Positions 17,595 through 25,827 of a stretch of 64,000 bases of DNA are shown piece by piece. Below the pieces are notes generated by a model, which made no database searches, was not told the origin of the DNA, and worked only from the letters and a program-made list of their open reading frames with translations. Source of the DNA: Pseudomonas sp. M47T1 (GTDB lineage: Bacteria; Pseudomonadota; Gammaproteobacteria; Pseudomonadales; Pseudomonadaceae); NCBI RefSeq assembly GCF_000263855.1, contig NZ_AJWX01000015.1, forward strand, positions 62,001 to 126,000, in the 5' to 3' direction. Numbering within the stretch: position 1 is the stretch's first letter; every line of letters begins with the position of its first letter. A program made the translations under genes and the position numbers.

Positions 17595-18552
17595 AATACC
17601 CGCGGGTGCGGTCGGCGAGGTTGTGCAGGGGCTGGTCGCTGAGAAAGCGTTGCAGGTTGTCCACCAGGATGTCCCCGATGGCCTCGCCGCTGCGGGTGGA
17701 GATGGCCGAGGTGTGCGGTGACAGGCGCACCTTGGGGTGGCTGTACAGGCGGTGGCCTTCGGGCAGCGGTTCGGGCTCGGTGACGTCCAGCGAGGCGAAC
17801 CCCAGCGGGCCATGGTCCAGGGCGTACAGCAGGGCGTCCTGGTCCACCAGGCCGCCGCGGGCGATGTTGATCAGGTGCAAGTTCGGCTTGGCGCTGGCCA
17901 GCACCGGGGCATTGATGAGGTGCCGGGTGTCGGGCGTCAGCGGCGCGGCCACCACCAGGTGGTCGGACTCGGCAAACAGCTGGTGAATGTCCCGCGCCGT
18001 TTCCACGCCGTCCACGCCCAGGGGCGTGTCGCTCTGGCGCAAGGCCAACACCCGCAGGCCCAGGGCCCGGGCCTTGTGCGCCAAGGCGCTGCCGATGGAG
18101 CCGAAACCGAGAATGCCCAGGGTCTGGCCCTTCACCGGGGTGAGCGCGGTAAACTGCCAGTCGGCGTTGTGTACCCAAATGTCAGGCAGGTGCTTGTTGC
18201 GGGCGAAAATCGCCGCCAGGGCAAATTCGGCGATGGGGTCACTGGCGCTGCCGCGGGCGGTGGTCACCGGCAGGCCGTCGAACAGCCACGCGGGGTAGAA
18301 GTCGATGCCCGAGGACGCCAGCTGAATCCAGCGCAGACCATAGGGCCAGCCGGGCGGCGGTGTGTCCGGCGCCTGGTAGCCGCGCACATTGATCGGCCGC
18401 GCCATCAGCACGCGGGCCTCGGGCGGCAGGTCGCTGGGCACGCCCACGGGCACCTCGATGACTGTCACGCCGGGGTGGGTCTTGGCCAGGCGCTCGCGCA
18501 GGGCCTGGTTGAAAGGGGCGTCCAGCTGGCTGGCGATGACCAGGTTGCTCAT
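17593..18552 (-). CDS. D-2-hydroxyacid dehydrogenase family protein
   Basis: A 319-residue NAD(P)-dependent dehydrogenase that interconverts a 2-keto acid and a D-2-hydroxy acid. The Rossmann motif GILGFGSIGSALAHKA lies at about 143-158. The catalytic Arg is in NIARGGLVDQDAL, the Glu in DVTEPEPLPEGH and the His in LSPHTSA. ATG at 18552 is chosen because AAGGAG precedes it and an in-frame upstream extension runs into the neighbouring gene. It overlaps that gene by 4 bases (ATGA) and is the last gene of a four-gene operon with a sulfonate-type binding protein and two flavin monooxygenases. It probably handles the keto or hydroxy acid they release. The substrate is unknown. Confidence 0.88.
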   Translation of the reverse strand: MSNLVIASQLDAPFNQALRERLAKTHPGVTVIEVPVGVPSDLPPEARVLMARPINVRGYQAPDTPPPGWPYGLRWIQLASSGIDFYPAWLFDGLPVTTARGSASDPIAEFALAAIFARNKHLPDIWVHNADWQFTALTPVKGQTLGILGFGSIGSALAHKARALGLRVLALRQSDTPLGVDGVETARDIHQLFAESDHLVVAAPLTPDTRHLINAPVLASAKPNLHLINIARGGLVDQDALLYALDHGPLGFASLDVTEPEPLPEGHRLYSHPKVRLSPHTSAISTRSGEAIGDILVDNLQRFLSDQPLHNLADRTRGY

Positions 18553-19694
18553 GGTCTGGCTCCTTGGGTAAAGGCGGCAAAGGCGGCCTTGCCGACACCG
18601 GTGAAAATGGCGTCGTTCTGGGGCGTGTGCACGCGGCTGCACAGCACGTCACGGTAATGGCGCTGCAACGGGTTGTGGCGTGACAGGCCGGGGTTGCCCG
18701 AGGCCTGGATGGCCAGCTCCACGGCGCGAATGGCGTTGTCGGTGACCAGGTACTTTATCTGCGCGGCGTGCTGCGGCGAAGTCAGGCCCTGGGCCGCGGC
18801 GTCCAGCAGGCTGCGGTTGTTGAACAGCAGGGTGTCGATCTGGCCGACGGTTTCCTGGAAGCGTGCCAGGCTGGACAGCGGCGCACCCAGGTTTGACGGC
18901 GTGCGTTCGGTCAGCCATTGCACCAGCCAGTCCCGGGCGGCCTGGGCCACACCGTCGTAAACGGCCGAGAGCAGCACTGCCATCCACAGCAGGCCTTCAG
19001 GGTCCAGTTCGCTTGCGGGGGCACTGGCGGGGCTGACGCTGACGGCGTGCTCCAGGGGTATCAGCACGTCGTCGAAGGTCACTTCGTGGCTGCAGGTGGC
19101 GCGCATGCCCAAGTGATCCCAAGCGTCTACGATGGTCACGCCGGGCGTGTCCTTGTGCACCAGCCAGGCGCCCACCAGCGGGTCGTTGTCATCGCTGCGG
19201 GCCCACACGCTGTACCACGTCAGGCCGTGGCTCCCGGTGGAGTAGATCTTGGTGCCGCTCAGGCGCCAGCCCTCGGGGGTGCGCCGTGCGATGGTAGCCG
19301 GCAGGCCGCCACGGGCCGGTGTGCCCAGGTCCGGTTCCACCCGCAAGGCGTTGATCAGCGCGCCGTTGCGCACCGCATCGTCGCTGACCTGGCGGCGCAA
19401 GTCCTCGGGCCATGTGCTGTGGGGCAGGCGTGAGTGCTGCAAGTATTGCATCACCAGGATCAACGCCGTGGACGGCTCGCCCCGGGCCACGGCGGCAATC
19501 ACCTCGCGGGCCTGGGCCAGGGTGGCACCGCCGCCGCCCAGCGTCCGGGGTACGGTGTAGGCCAGCAGGCCGTGGCGGTGCAGCAGGGCAAAATTGTCGG
19601 CGGGAAACGCGCCGGTGCGGTCATGGTGCTCGGCGCTGGCGGCCAGTTGCGCCGTCAGCTTGGGCAGCAGTGAGCGAAAGCTGAATTCAGTCAT
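18549..19694 (-). CDS. Acyl-CoA-dehydrogenase-fold flavin monooxygenase (SfnC/DszC-like)
   Basis: A 381-residue protein with the acyl-CoA dehydrogenase fold: N-terminal helices (about 1-105), a beta domain with GTKIYSTGSHGLTWYSVWAR (about 150-169) and a C-terminal helical domain. The pattern fits the FMNH2-dependent monooxygenases (DszC, SfnC) that attack organosulfur compounds more than true fatty-acid enzymes. Context supports this, with an LLM monooxygenase upstream and a sulfonate-type binding protein at the head of the operon. It overlaps both neighbours by 4 bases. No dedicated flavin reductase is seen in the cluster, so reduced flavin must come from elsewhere. The substrate is unknown. 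Confidence 0.82.
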   Translation of the reverse strand: MTEFSFRSLLPKLTAQLAASAEHHDRTGAFPADNFALLHRHGLLAYTVPRTLGGGGATLAQAREVIAAVARGEPSTALILVMQYLQHSRLPHSTWPEDLRRQVSDDAVRNGALINALRVEPDLGTPARGGLPATIARRTPEGWRLSGTKIYSTGSHGLTWYSVWARSDDNDPLVGAWLVHKDTPGVTIVDAWDHLGMRATCSHEVTFDDVLIPLEHAVSVSPASAPASELDPEGLLWMAVLLSAVYDGVAQAARDWLVQWLTERTPSNLGAPLSSLARFQETVGQIDTLLFNNRSLLDAAAQGLTSPQHAAQIKYLVTDNAIRAVELAIQASGNPGLSRHNPLQRHYRDVLCSRVHTPQNDAIFTGVGKAAFAAFTQGARP

Positions 19695-21043
19695 GCCAGC
19701 TCTTCCTCTACCGGCGCCTTGGCCACGGCAGGTGCGGCGTTGCGGTTGTCCGGCACAGCCAGACCCAGGTGCTCGCGCAGGGTGGTGCCGGTATATGCGT
19801 CACGGAACAGCCCGCGCTGCACCAGCACCGGCACCACCCGCTCGGTGAAGTACTGCAGGCCGTCGGGCAGCACCGAATTGATGATGAAGCCGTCGGCGGC
19901 GCCGGCCTTGAACCAGTGTTCGATCTGATCGGCCACCTGCTCGGCAGTGCCGACGAAATCGCGCTTGGGCCGCGAGAAGTGCAGGGCCGTGTCGCGCAGG
20001 GTCCAGCGGTTGTCACGGGCCAGCGCGACGATGCGCTCGCTGCCGCCTTTCTGGCTGTTGGCGCCCAGGTCGCCGACGTCAGGGAAGGGTGCATCCAGGG
20101 CGTACTGGCTGAAGTCGTGGTCATTGAACGGGCGGCCCAGGGCCACAATGGCGTCCTCAATGCTGACCAGGTCCACGGCTTGCTGGTAGCGGTGTTCCAC
20201 CTCGGCTTCGTCACGCCCGACAATGGGCCGGATGCCCGGCAAAATCGCCAATTGCAGCGGGTCGCGACCGGCCTCGGTGGCGCGGCGCTTGAGGTCCTGG
20301 TAATAGGCACTGGCCTGCTCGAAGCTCTCGCCATGGACGAAAATGGCGTCGGCATGGCCGGCGGCAAAATTGCGGCCGTCCTCCGAAGTGCCGGCCTGGA
20401 AGATCGGCGGCTGGCCCTGGGGCGAGCGAGCGATGTTCAGCGGGCCCTTGACCGAGAAAAACTCACCCTTGTGGCCCAAGGTGTGCAGCTTGGTGGGGTC
20501 GAAGAACTGTCCGGTCTGTTTGTCGTAGGTGAAGGCGTCGTCTTCCCAGCTGTCCCACAGGCCCTTGACCACGTTCACGTGCTCGCGGGCAATGCGGTAG
20601 CGGGTGGCATGGGCTGGGTGCTCGGGCTTGCCGAAGTTGTCGGCGGTGCCGCTGAGCCACGAGGTCACCACGTTCCACCCGGCACGGCCACCGCTGAGCT
20701 GGTCCAGCGAGGCGAACTGGCGCGCCACCTGGAACGGCTCGGTGTAGCTGACCGTCACCGTGGCTACCAGGCCGATGTGCTCGGTGGTAGCCGCCAGCGC
20801 CGACAGAATGGTCAACGGCTCGAAGCGGTTGAGGTAATGCGGGCTGGATTTTTCATGGATGTGCAGGCTGTCGGCAATGAAGGCGAAATCGAACTTGGCC
20901 GCCTCGGCCAGTTGCGCTTGCTGCTTGTAGAATGCAAAGCTGGTGCTGGCATTGGGCAGTGCCTTGGGGTGGCGCCACTCGCCCCATCCGTGGCCTACGC
21001 CGTGAATCATGGCACCGAGTTTAAGGTGGCGTTTAGTTGTCAT
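19691..21043 (-). CDS. LLM-class flavin-dependent monooxygenase (NtaA/SnaA/DszA family)
   Basis: A 450-residue luciferase-like monooxygenase using FMNH2 and O2. Family blocks are clear: LAEAAKFDFAFIADS (about 28-42), RFEPLTILSALAA, the long NVVTSWLSGTADNFG active-site segment, LNIARSPQGQPPIFQAGTSE and the C-terminal GFIINSVLPDGLQYFTERVV. I chose ATG at 21043 because GGAG sits 7 bases before it; another ATG 6 bases upstream overlaps that site. Members cleave C-S or C-N bonds of nitrilotriacetate, sulfones or alkylated thiols. It follows the binding-protein gene by 20 bases. A second LLM gene lies at 24133-25476. Confidence 0.9.
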   Translation of the reverse strand: MTTKRHLKLGAMIHGVGHGWGEWRHPKALPNASTSFAFYKQQAQLAEAAKFDFAFIADSLHIHEKSSPHYLNRFEPLTILSALAATTEHIGLVATVTVSYTEPFQVARQFASLDQLSGGRAGWNVVTSWLSGTADNFGKPEHPAHATRYRIAREHVNVVKGLWDSWEDDAFTYDKQTGQFFDPTKLHTLGHKGEFFSVKGPLNIARSPQGQPPIFQAGTSEDGRNFAAGHADAIFVHGESFEQASAYYQDLKRRATEAGRDPLQLAILPGIRPIVGRDEAEVEHRYQQAVDLVSIEDAIVALGRPFNDHDFSQYALDAPFPDVGDLGANSQKGGSERIVALARDNRWTLRDTALHFSRPKRDFVGTAEQVADQIEHWFKAGAADGFIINSVLPDGLQYFTERVVPVLVQRGLFRDAYTGTTLREHLGLAVPDNRNAAPAVAKAPVEEELA

Positions 21044-21063
21044 GGTCATACTCCTTTGATCAT

Positions 21064-22020
21064 TCACTGGGCGCTGGCGGCGATGGGGGTGCTGGCGTTG
21101 AAGCTGGGGTCAAAGCCCTGGGACACGTCCACGGGCCGGTTGAGAATGCCTTCGCTGCGGTACAGGTCGGCGGTCTGCTGCAGGCCTTTGATCACGTGGG
21201 CGTCAATGGCCACGCGCTCCATATGGGTGTTCTGCGCGGCAGCCAACTGGATCTCCAGCGGCAGGCCAGTGACCTTGGCCATGGCCGCGGCATATTCGCG
21301 GGGGTGGGCATTGGCCCACTGCCAGGCGCGGTCGACGCGGGCGACGAAATCCTGCAACTGTGGGCGCTTGTCGGCGATGGCCTTGCTGGTGGCAGCCAAG
21401 TACAGGTGGTTGCTCAACAACGTGGCGCCGCTGACCAGCACGCGTTCCTGGCCACTGGCGGTGGCCACGGTGGTGTACGGGTCCCAGGTGGACCAGGCGT
21501 CGACGCTGCCGTTTTCCAGCACTACCCGCGACTCGCTGGGCATCAGGAACGCGAAGGTGACATCGCGGGTTGTAAGCCCAGCTTCCTGCAACGCCTTGAT
21601 CACCAGCAAATGGCCGATGGACCCCTTGGTGGTGACGATGCGCTTGCCCTTGAGGTCGCGAACCTCGTGAATGGGCGAATCCTTGGGCACCAGCAGGGCA
21701 GTGGTGTAGCGGCCGTCCATGTGGGTGATGCTGATCACCTTCAACGGCGCACCGGCGCCCAAGGCAAACACATAAGGCGCATCGCCCAGTGCCCCCACGT
21801 CCACGGCGCCCACATTCAGCGCTTCGCCCAAGGGCGCGGCGGCGGGGAACTCGGAGAAGTCGATGGTATACGGCACGTGTTCCAGCTCGCCGGACACCTG
21901 CAGCAACGCCTTGATGGTGGACTTCTGGTTGGCGACCTTCAGCGGTTGCAGGTCGGCGGCCTGGGCCAGGGTGGCGGCCAGGCACAGCACGCCGGCAAAT
22001 AGGAGACGGGATAGGGGCAT
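21064..22020 (-). CDS. SsuA/TauA-like substrate-binding protein
   Basis: A 318-residue periplasmic binding protein with a signal peptide (about 1-21, ending AQAAD). The fold family of sulfonate, taurine and nitrate binding proteins is shown by LKVANQKSTIKALLQVSGEL, GALGDAPYVFALGAGAPLK, LKGKRIVTTKGSIGHLLVIK and DAWSTWDPY. GGAG lies 7 bases before the ATG. It heads the operon that continues with two monooxygenases and a dehydrogenase. No SsuBC-type permease or ATPase is encoded beside it, so the matching transporter must lie elsewhere or be shared. Confidence 0.88.
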   Translation of the reverse strand: MPLSRLLFAGVLCLAATLAQAADLQPLKVANQKSTIKALLQVSGELEHVPYTIDFSEFPAAAPLGEALNVGAVDVGALGDAPYVFALGAGAPLKVISITHMDGRYTTALLVPKDSPIHEVRDLKGKRIVTTKGSIGHLLVIKALQEAGLTTRDVTFAFLMPSESRVVLENGSVDAWSTWDPYTTVATASGQERVLVSGATLLSNHLYLAATSKAIADKRPQLQDFVARVDRAWQWANAHPREYAAAMAKVTGLPLEIQLAAAQNTHMERVAIDAHVIKGLQQTADLYRSEGILNRPVDVSQGFDPSFNASTPIAASAQ

Positions 22021-22084
22021 CGAGGCGCTCCAGTAGTGAATGGGGAGGGCCTCCGCCGGGTAGGGGGTCGGTCTAGGGTCGAGA

Positions 22085-22172
22085 GTATGACTATAAGAAA
22101 TGAGTGTGAAATTCTTTTTGGTTCTATACTAATTATAAATATTATTGATTTAGTGGTTTTATAATATGCGCT
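22085..22172. promoter_or_regulatory. AT-rich divergent control region
   Basis: Between the binding-protein operon (minus) and the LysR gene (plus), about 90 bases drop to very low GC (for example CTAATTATAAATATTATTG), against GC-rich surroundings. It contains several -10-like hexamers and T-N11-A-like spacings. It is a probable LysR operator and divergent promoter region, though no single site is clear. Confidence 0.5.
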
Positions 22173-22299
22173 TATTGGGTGGCGGTTTTTGTCAGGGCAG
22201 ATGCCAACAGGGCAGGCGCATAATCACCATTGCCGCCCACGGCCCATTGGGATTATGCTTTTTATTGATCTTGTCCCTTTCTTACCCTGTGCGGCCCGA

Positions 22300-23205
22300 A
22301 TGAAAATTGATGATATCGATGCCTTTGTCGCGGTAATCCGTTGCCAGTCGATCAGCCATGCCGCCGAGGCCTTGCAGTTGACCCAGCCGGCCATTACCCG
22401 TCGCGTGCAGAATTTCGAGCAGGCGCTGGGCGTGGAATTGTTCGACCGCAACACCAAGCCGCTCAAGCCCACGCTGATTGGCCATCAGGTGTACGAACAG
22501 TGTCGCACCATCCTGCGTGAGATGGATGCACTGCGCGAATTGGTGGCCAGCGACGCGCCGCCTACCGGCGTATTGCGCCTGGGGGTGCCACAAACCATCG
22601 GTGACGTGGTGCTGCTCGACGCCCTCAAGCATTTGCGCCAACAGTACCCGGCGTTGCGTGCCCAGGTGGCAACCGGTTGGGGCAGCCACCTGGTGGGCAA
22701 GATCGAGAAAGGCGAACTGGACGCCGCCGCCGCGCTGTTCCCGGCGGGCAAGATCTTTCCCGACAACATCATTGGCGAATCCATCGGCAAGATGGAGCTG
22801 GTGGTGGTGTGCGCCGCGGACCGCGTGCCCAAGCGCCCGTGCAAGTTGAGTGATGTCTACGACAACGGCTGGATTCTCAACCCGGACGGCTGCGGTTTCC
22901 GCGCCGGGTTGCAGCGCACGCTGTCGGATCAGGGCCTGAGCTTGAAGATCAACCTGGAAACCTTCGGCACCGAGCTGCAATTGGGGCTGGTGGCCGAAGG
23001 CATGGGCCTGGGCCTGGTGCCGCGTGATTTGCTCGAACGTAGCGCTCACCGTGCCCAGTTGGCGGTGGTGCCGCTCAAGGACTTCAAGCCGGTAATGGAC
23101 CTGTGGCTGATCTTCCCGCGTTTCCTGGGCAATTTGCAGGGGCCGGTGCAGGCGTTTGGCGAGTTGGCAGCGCGTTCGTTGAAGAAATCTCGCGACGCCG
23201 CCTGA
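22300..23205 (+). CDS. LysR-family regulator of the organosulfur-type cluster
   Basis: A 301-residue LysR regulator. The HTH is at about 1-60 (MKIDDIDAFVAVIRCQSISH, LTQPAITRRVQNFEQALG) and the effector domain at about 88-295 (GVLRLGVPQTIGDVVLLDAL, GLVAEGMGLGLVPRDLLER). I chose ATG at 22300 because the family begins MKIDDIDAF; longer in-frame starts add a segment with no family match. It is divergent from the binding-protein and monooxygenase operon and codirectional with the aldolase-monooxygenase pair, each separated by an AT-rich stretch. It is the likely regulator of both. The co-inducer is unknown. Confidence 0.88.
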   Translation: MKIDDIDAFVAVIRCQSISHAAEALQLTQPAITRRVQNFEQALGVELFDRNTKPLKPTLIGHQVYEQCRTILREMDALRELVASDAPPTGVLRLGVPQTIGDVVLLDALKHLRQQYPALRAQVATGWGSHLVGKIEKGELDAAAALFPAGKIFPDNIIGESIGKMELVVVCAADRVPKRPCKLSDVYDNGWILNPDGCGFRAGLQRTLSDQGLSLKINLETFGTELQLGLVAEGMGLGLVPRDLLERSAHRAQLAVVPLKDFKPVMDLWLIFPRFLGNLQGPVQAFGELAARSLKKSRDAA

Positions 23206-23317
23206 CAACATAAAAAAATATAATAATTAGCTTAGATTAAAATGTGATTTTTAAATGCCCCCAAGGGCGCTTAGGCTGCGTGCACGACAGTCCTAGGCCC
23301 CACAGGGAGCAGTGCCA

Positions 23318-24118
23318 ATGAGCAGCGTCACGTCCTTAACGCTTCACAACACCCCCACCAACGTACGCGATCGCGTTAGCCCCGAAGAGTGGGAAGTGCG
23401 TGTCAAGCTGGCCGCCGCCTACCGGCTGGCCGCGCTGCACCGCTGGACCGACCACATCTACACCCATTTCTCGGCCCGCGTGCCCGGCCCGCAAGAACAC
23501 TTTCTGATCAACGCCTTCGGTTTGCTGTTCGACGAGATCAACGCCTCCAACCTGGTCAAGGTGGACCTGGACGGCACCATCGTCGACGACCCCACCGGCC
23601 TGGGCATCAACTACGCCGGCTACGTGATCCACAGCGCCATCCACGGCGCCCGCCCGGACCTGCACGCGGTGCTGCACACCCACACCCGCGACGGCATCGC
23701 CGTGTCGGCGCAGAAAGACGGGCTGCTGCCCATTTCCCAGCATTCCATCGCCTTTTCCGGGCGCGTTGCGTACCACGGTTACGAGGGCATAGCCCTGGAC
23801 CTGGACGAGCGCGAGCGCCTGGTAGCCGACCTGGGGGACAAGAGCGTAATGATTCTGCGCAACCACGGCCTGCTCACCGGCGGCGTCAGCGTGGAGCATG
23901 CCTTTCAGCAGCTGCACGGCCTGGAGGGCGCCTGCGCCATTCAGGTGGCGGCCCAGGCAGCGGGCAACGTCGAGCTGGTGTTCCCGCCCCGTGAAGTGGT
24001 GGAAAAGGTGGAACAACAGGCCAAGGGCCATTCCAGCGGCGACGGCCCAGGTGTGGCGCGGCACTGGAATGCCTTGATTCGCCAACTGGAACGCACCGAC
24101 GTTGACTACAAAAACTGA
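23318..24118 (+). CDS. Class II aldolase/adducin family protein
   Basis: A 266-residue zinc-dependent aldolase-fold protein (FucA/AraD/adducin type). The metal ligands lie in AVLHTHTRDGIAVS (about 124-137) and LRNHGLLTGG (about 187-196). HRWTDHIYTHFSARVP is the entry block. ATG at 23318 follows GGGAG and is preferred over GTG at 23312. Family members cleave or epimerise sugar phosphates, but this long, adducin-like subgroup is common beside oxygenases and has no settled reaction. An LLM monooxygenase starts 14 bases after it, so the two act together. An AT-rich segment precedes the start. Confidence 0.87.
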   Translation: MSSVTSLTLHNTPTNVRDRVSPEEWEVRVKLAAAYRLAALHRWTDHIYTHFSARVPGPQEHFLINAFGLLFDEINASNLVKVDLDGTIVDDPTGLGINYAGYVIHSAIHGARPDLHAVLHTHTRDGIAVSAQKDGLLPISQHSIAFSGRVAYHGYEGIALDLDERERLVADLGDKSVMILRNHGLLTGGVSVEHAFQQLHGLEGACAIQVAAQAAGNVELVFPPREVVEKVEQQAKGHSSGDGPGVARHWNALIRQLERTDVDYKN

Positions 24119-24132
24119 TCAAGGACCCGAAC

Positions 24133-25476
24133 ATGACCCGACAACTGAAACTGGGCGCCATCCTGACCGGCGTCGGCACCGGTCAGGCCGACTGGCTCAG
24201 CCCGGAAATACCCGGCGACGCCAGCGTCAACATCGACTGGTACCGCGAACAGGCGCGCCAGGCCGAGGCGGCCAAGTTCGACCTGGTGTTTATCGTCGAC
24301 AGCCCCTACATCACCCCGGATTCGGCGCCGCACTACCTCAACCGCCTGGAGCCCCTGACCCTGCTGTCAGCCATTGCAGGTGCCACCTCGAAGATCGGCC
24401 TGGTCGCCACCCTGACCACTTCCTATACCGAACCCTTCAACGTGGCGCGCCAGTTCGCCTCCCTTGACCTGATCAGTAACGGCCGTGCCGGCTGGAACGT
24501 GGTGACCACCGGGTTGGAAGGGGCGGCGGGCAACTTTGGCCGCGAAGCACACATTGACCACACCGAGCGGTACCGCAAGGCGCGTGAGCACCTGGAAGTG
24601 GTGCAGGGGCTATGGGATTCCTACGAGGACGACGCCTTCCCCCGGGACAAGCAGCGCAAAGTGTTCCTCGACACCACGCGCCAGCATCGGCTGGACCACA
24701 AGGGCGAGTTCTTCTCGGTGACCGGCCCGCTGAACATCGGCCGCTCCAGACAGGGCCAGCCGGTGATTTTCCAAGCCGGGATTTCCGAGTCGGGCAGGGC
24801 GCTGGCGGCGGATTTTGCCGAAGGTATCTTCGCCGGCGTCGACAATTTTGAAGACGCCCAGGTGTATTACCGTGACGTCAAGCGGCGAGCCGCCGACGCC
24901 GGCCGGGCCCCGGAGCACGTGGTGATCCTGCCGGGCATCGCGCCGATCGTTGCCGACACCGACGAGGAGGCCAGGGCCATCGAACGCCAACTGTACGGCG
25001 AACTGGACCTGGACAAGGCCCTGACGCACCTGGGGCGGCCGTTCAACTACCACGACTTCAAACAGTACGCGCTGGATGAACCGTTTCCCGACCTGGGCGA
25101 CCTGGGCAGCAATGGCTACCGCGGGCACGCCGAGCACATCAAGCAGGTGGCCCGCGAACAGCGGCTGACCTTGCGCCAGGCGGCCTTGCGCTTTGCCACG
25201 CCGTTCTCGCATTTCGTGGGCTCGCCGCAAACGGTGGCCAATGAGATCGAGCGCTGGTTCGTGGAAGGCGCCTCGGATGGCTTCAACATTCGCCTGACCG
25301 CACCCAGCGAGTTCAAGGCCTTCACTGAGCGGGTGTTGCCGCTGCTGCGCGCAAAGGGTCTGTTCCGCGAAGAGTACACCCATGACACCTTGCGCGGGCA
25401 CCTGGGTTTGCCGGTGGTTGGGAATCGCCATAGCCAGGCGCGGCGGGCGGAGCCACACCTGAAAGTCTCCGCTTGA
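24133..25476 (+). CDS. LLM-class flavin-dependent monooxygenase (NtaA/SnaA/DszA family), second copy
   Basis: A 447-residue FMNH2-dependent monooxygenase paralogous to the protein at 19691-21043. Shared blocks include KLGAILTGVGTGQADW, AEAAKFDLVFIVDSPYITPD, RAGWNVVTTGLEGAAGNFG, GRSRQGQPVIFQAGISESGR and the C-terminal DGFNIRLTAPSEFKAFTERV. The start has a purine-rich site (AAGGACC) before the ATG. It follows the class II aldolase by 14 bases. Two divergent LLM enzymes plus one DszC-like enzyme in one locus point to stepwise oxidation of one compound or a small range of related ones. The substrate cannot be read from the sequence. Confidence 0.9.
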   Translation: MTRQLKLGAILTGVGTGQADWLSPEIPGDASVNIDWYREQARQAEAAKFDLVFIVDSPYITPDSAPHYLNRLEPLTLLSAIAGATSKIGLVATLTTSYTEPFNVARQFASLDLISNGRAGWNVVTTGLEGAAGNFGREAHIDHTERYRKAREHLEVVQGLWDSYEDDAFPRDKQRKVFLDTTRQHRLDHKGEFFSVTGPLNIGRSRQGQPVIFQAGISESGRALAADFAEGIFAGVDNFEDAQVYYRDVKRRAADAGRAPEHVVILPGIAPIVADTDEEARAIERQLYGELDLDKALTHLGRPFNYHDFKQYALDEPFPDLGDLGSNGYRGHAEHIKQVAREQRLTLRQAALRFATPFSHFVGSPQTVANEIERWFVEGASDGFNIRLTAPSEFKAFTERVLPLLRAKGLFREEYTHDTLRGHLGLPVVGNRHSQARRAEPHLKVSA

Positions 25477-25508
25477 TGCCAAGGTGCTTCAGTCTGTGGT
25501 CGCGGCCG

Positions 25509-25583
25509 ACAGGCTGCGAAAAGGTCCGCAGAACCTTCGGCGGTGCGGGCCCGCTGCGCGCGCCTTCGCAGCCTGGCGGCAGC
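25509..25583. repeat. Cloverleaf-type intergenic repeat, copy D (middle module missing)
   Basis: Complete outer arms (CAGGCTGCGAA, TTCGCAGCCTG) and first hairpin (AAGGTCC-gca-GAACCTT) are present. About 13 bases around the usual tgtcatgccgatc are deleted, shortening the middle module. It lies after the LLM gene. Confidence 0.78.
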
Positions 25584-25589
25584 TCTTAC

Positions 25590-25827
25590 GTGTTTCAAGG
25601 TCTCACTTATAAAATTCCGTTATGTAATGAAATAAGATAAAAACAATAAAATTAAATCATACATATATATGTCGAAATAGAATTATACGTCTCTCAGTTA
25701 TTCTCCTATTGTAGTTCCAGACCACCTACCCCCACCCCCGGATGGTATCCATCAGATCAGGCCTGCGGCCTATCGGTGCCCCGGACGGGCACCCGCCCGC
25801 AGGTGTTGGACGGGAGTCGCAACACAC
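25590..25827. promoter_or_regulatory. AT-rich control region before the TonB receptor operon
   Basis: The gap 25477-25827 holds repeat D, then about 120 bases of very AT-rich DNA (25600-25720) with a perfect 12-base palindrome ACATATATATGT at 25661-25672. GGGAG stands about 12 bases before the receptor ATG. It is the likely promoter and operator region of the receptor-transporter-oxidase operon. I find no Fur-type box. Confidence 0.5.

Noticed and set aside
18549..19694. Fatty-acid acyl-CoA dehydrogenase
   Set aside because: The neighbours (LLM monooxygenase, sulfonate-type binding protein) and the DszC-like pattern favour a flavin monooxygenase over beta-oxidation.
19769..21670. 633-residue plus-strand frame across the LLM and binding-protein genes
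   Set aside because: It crosses two minus-strand genes with strong family motifs and has no recognisable domain.
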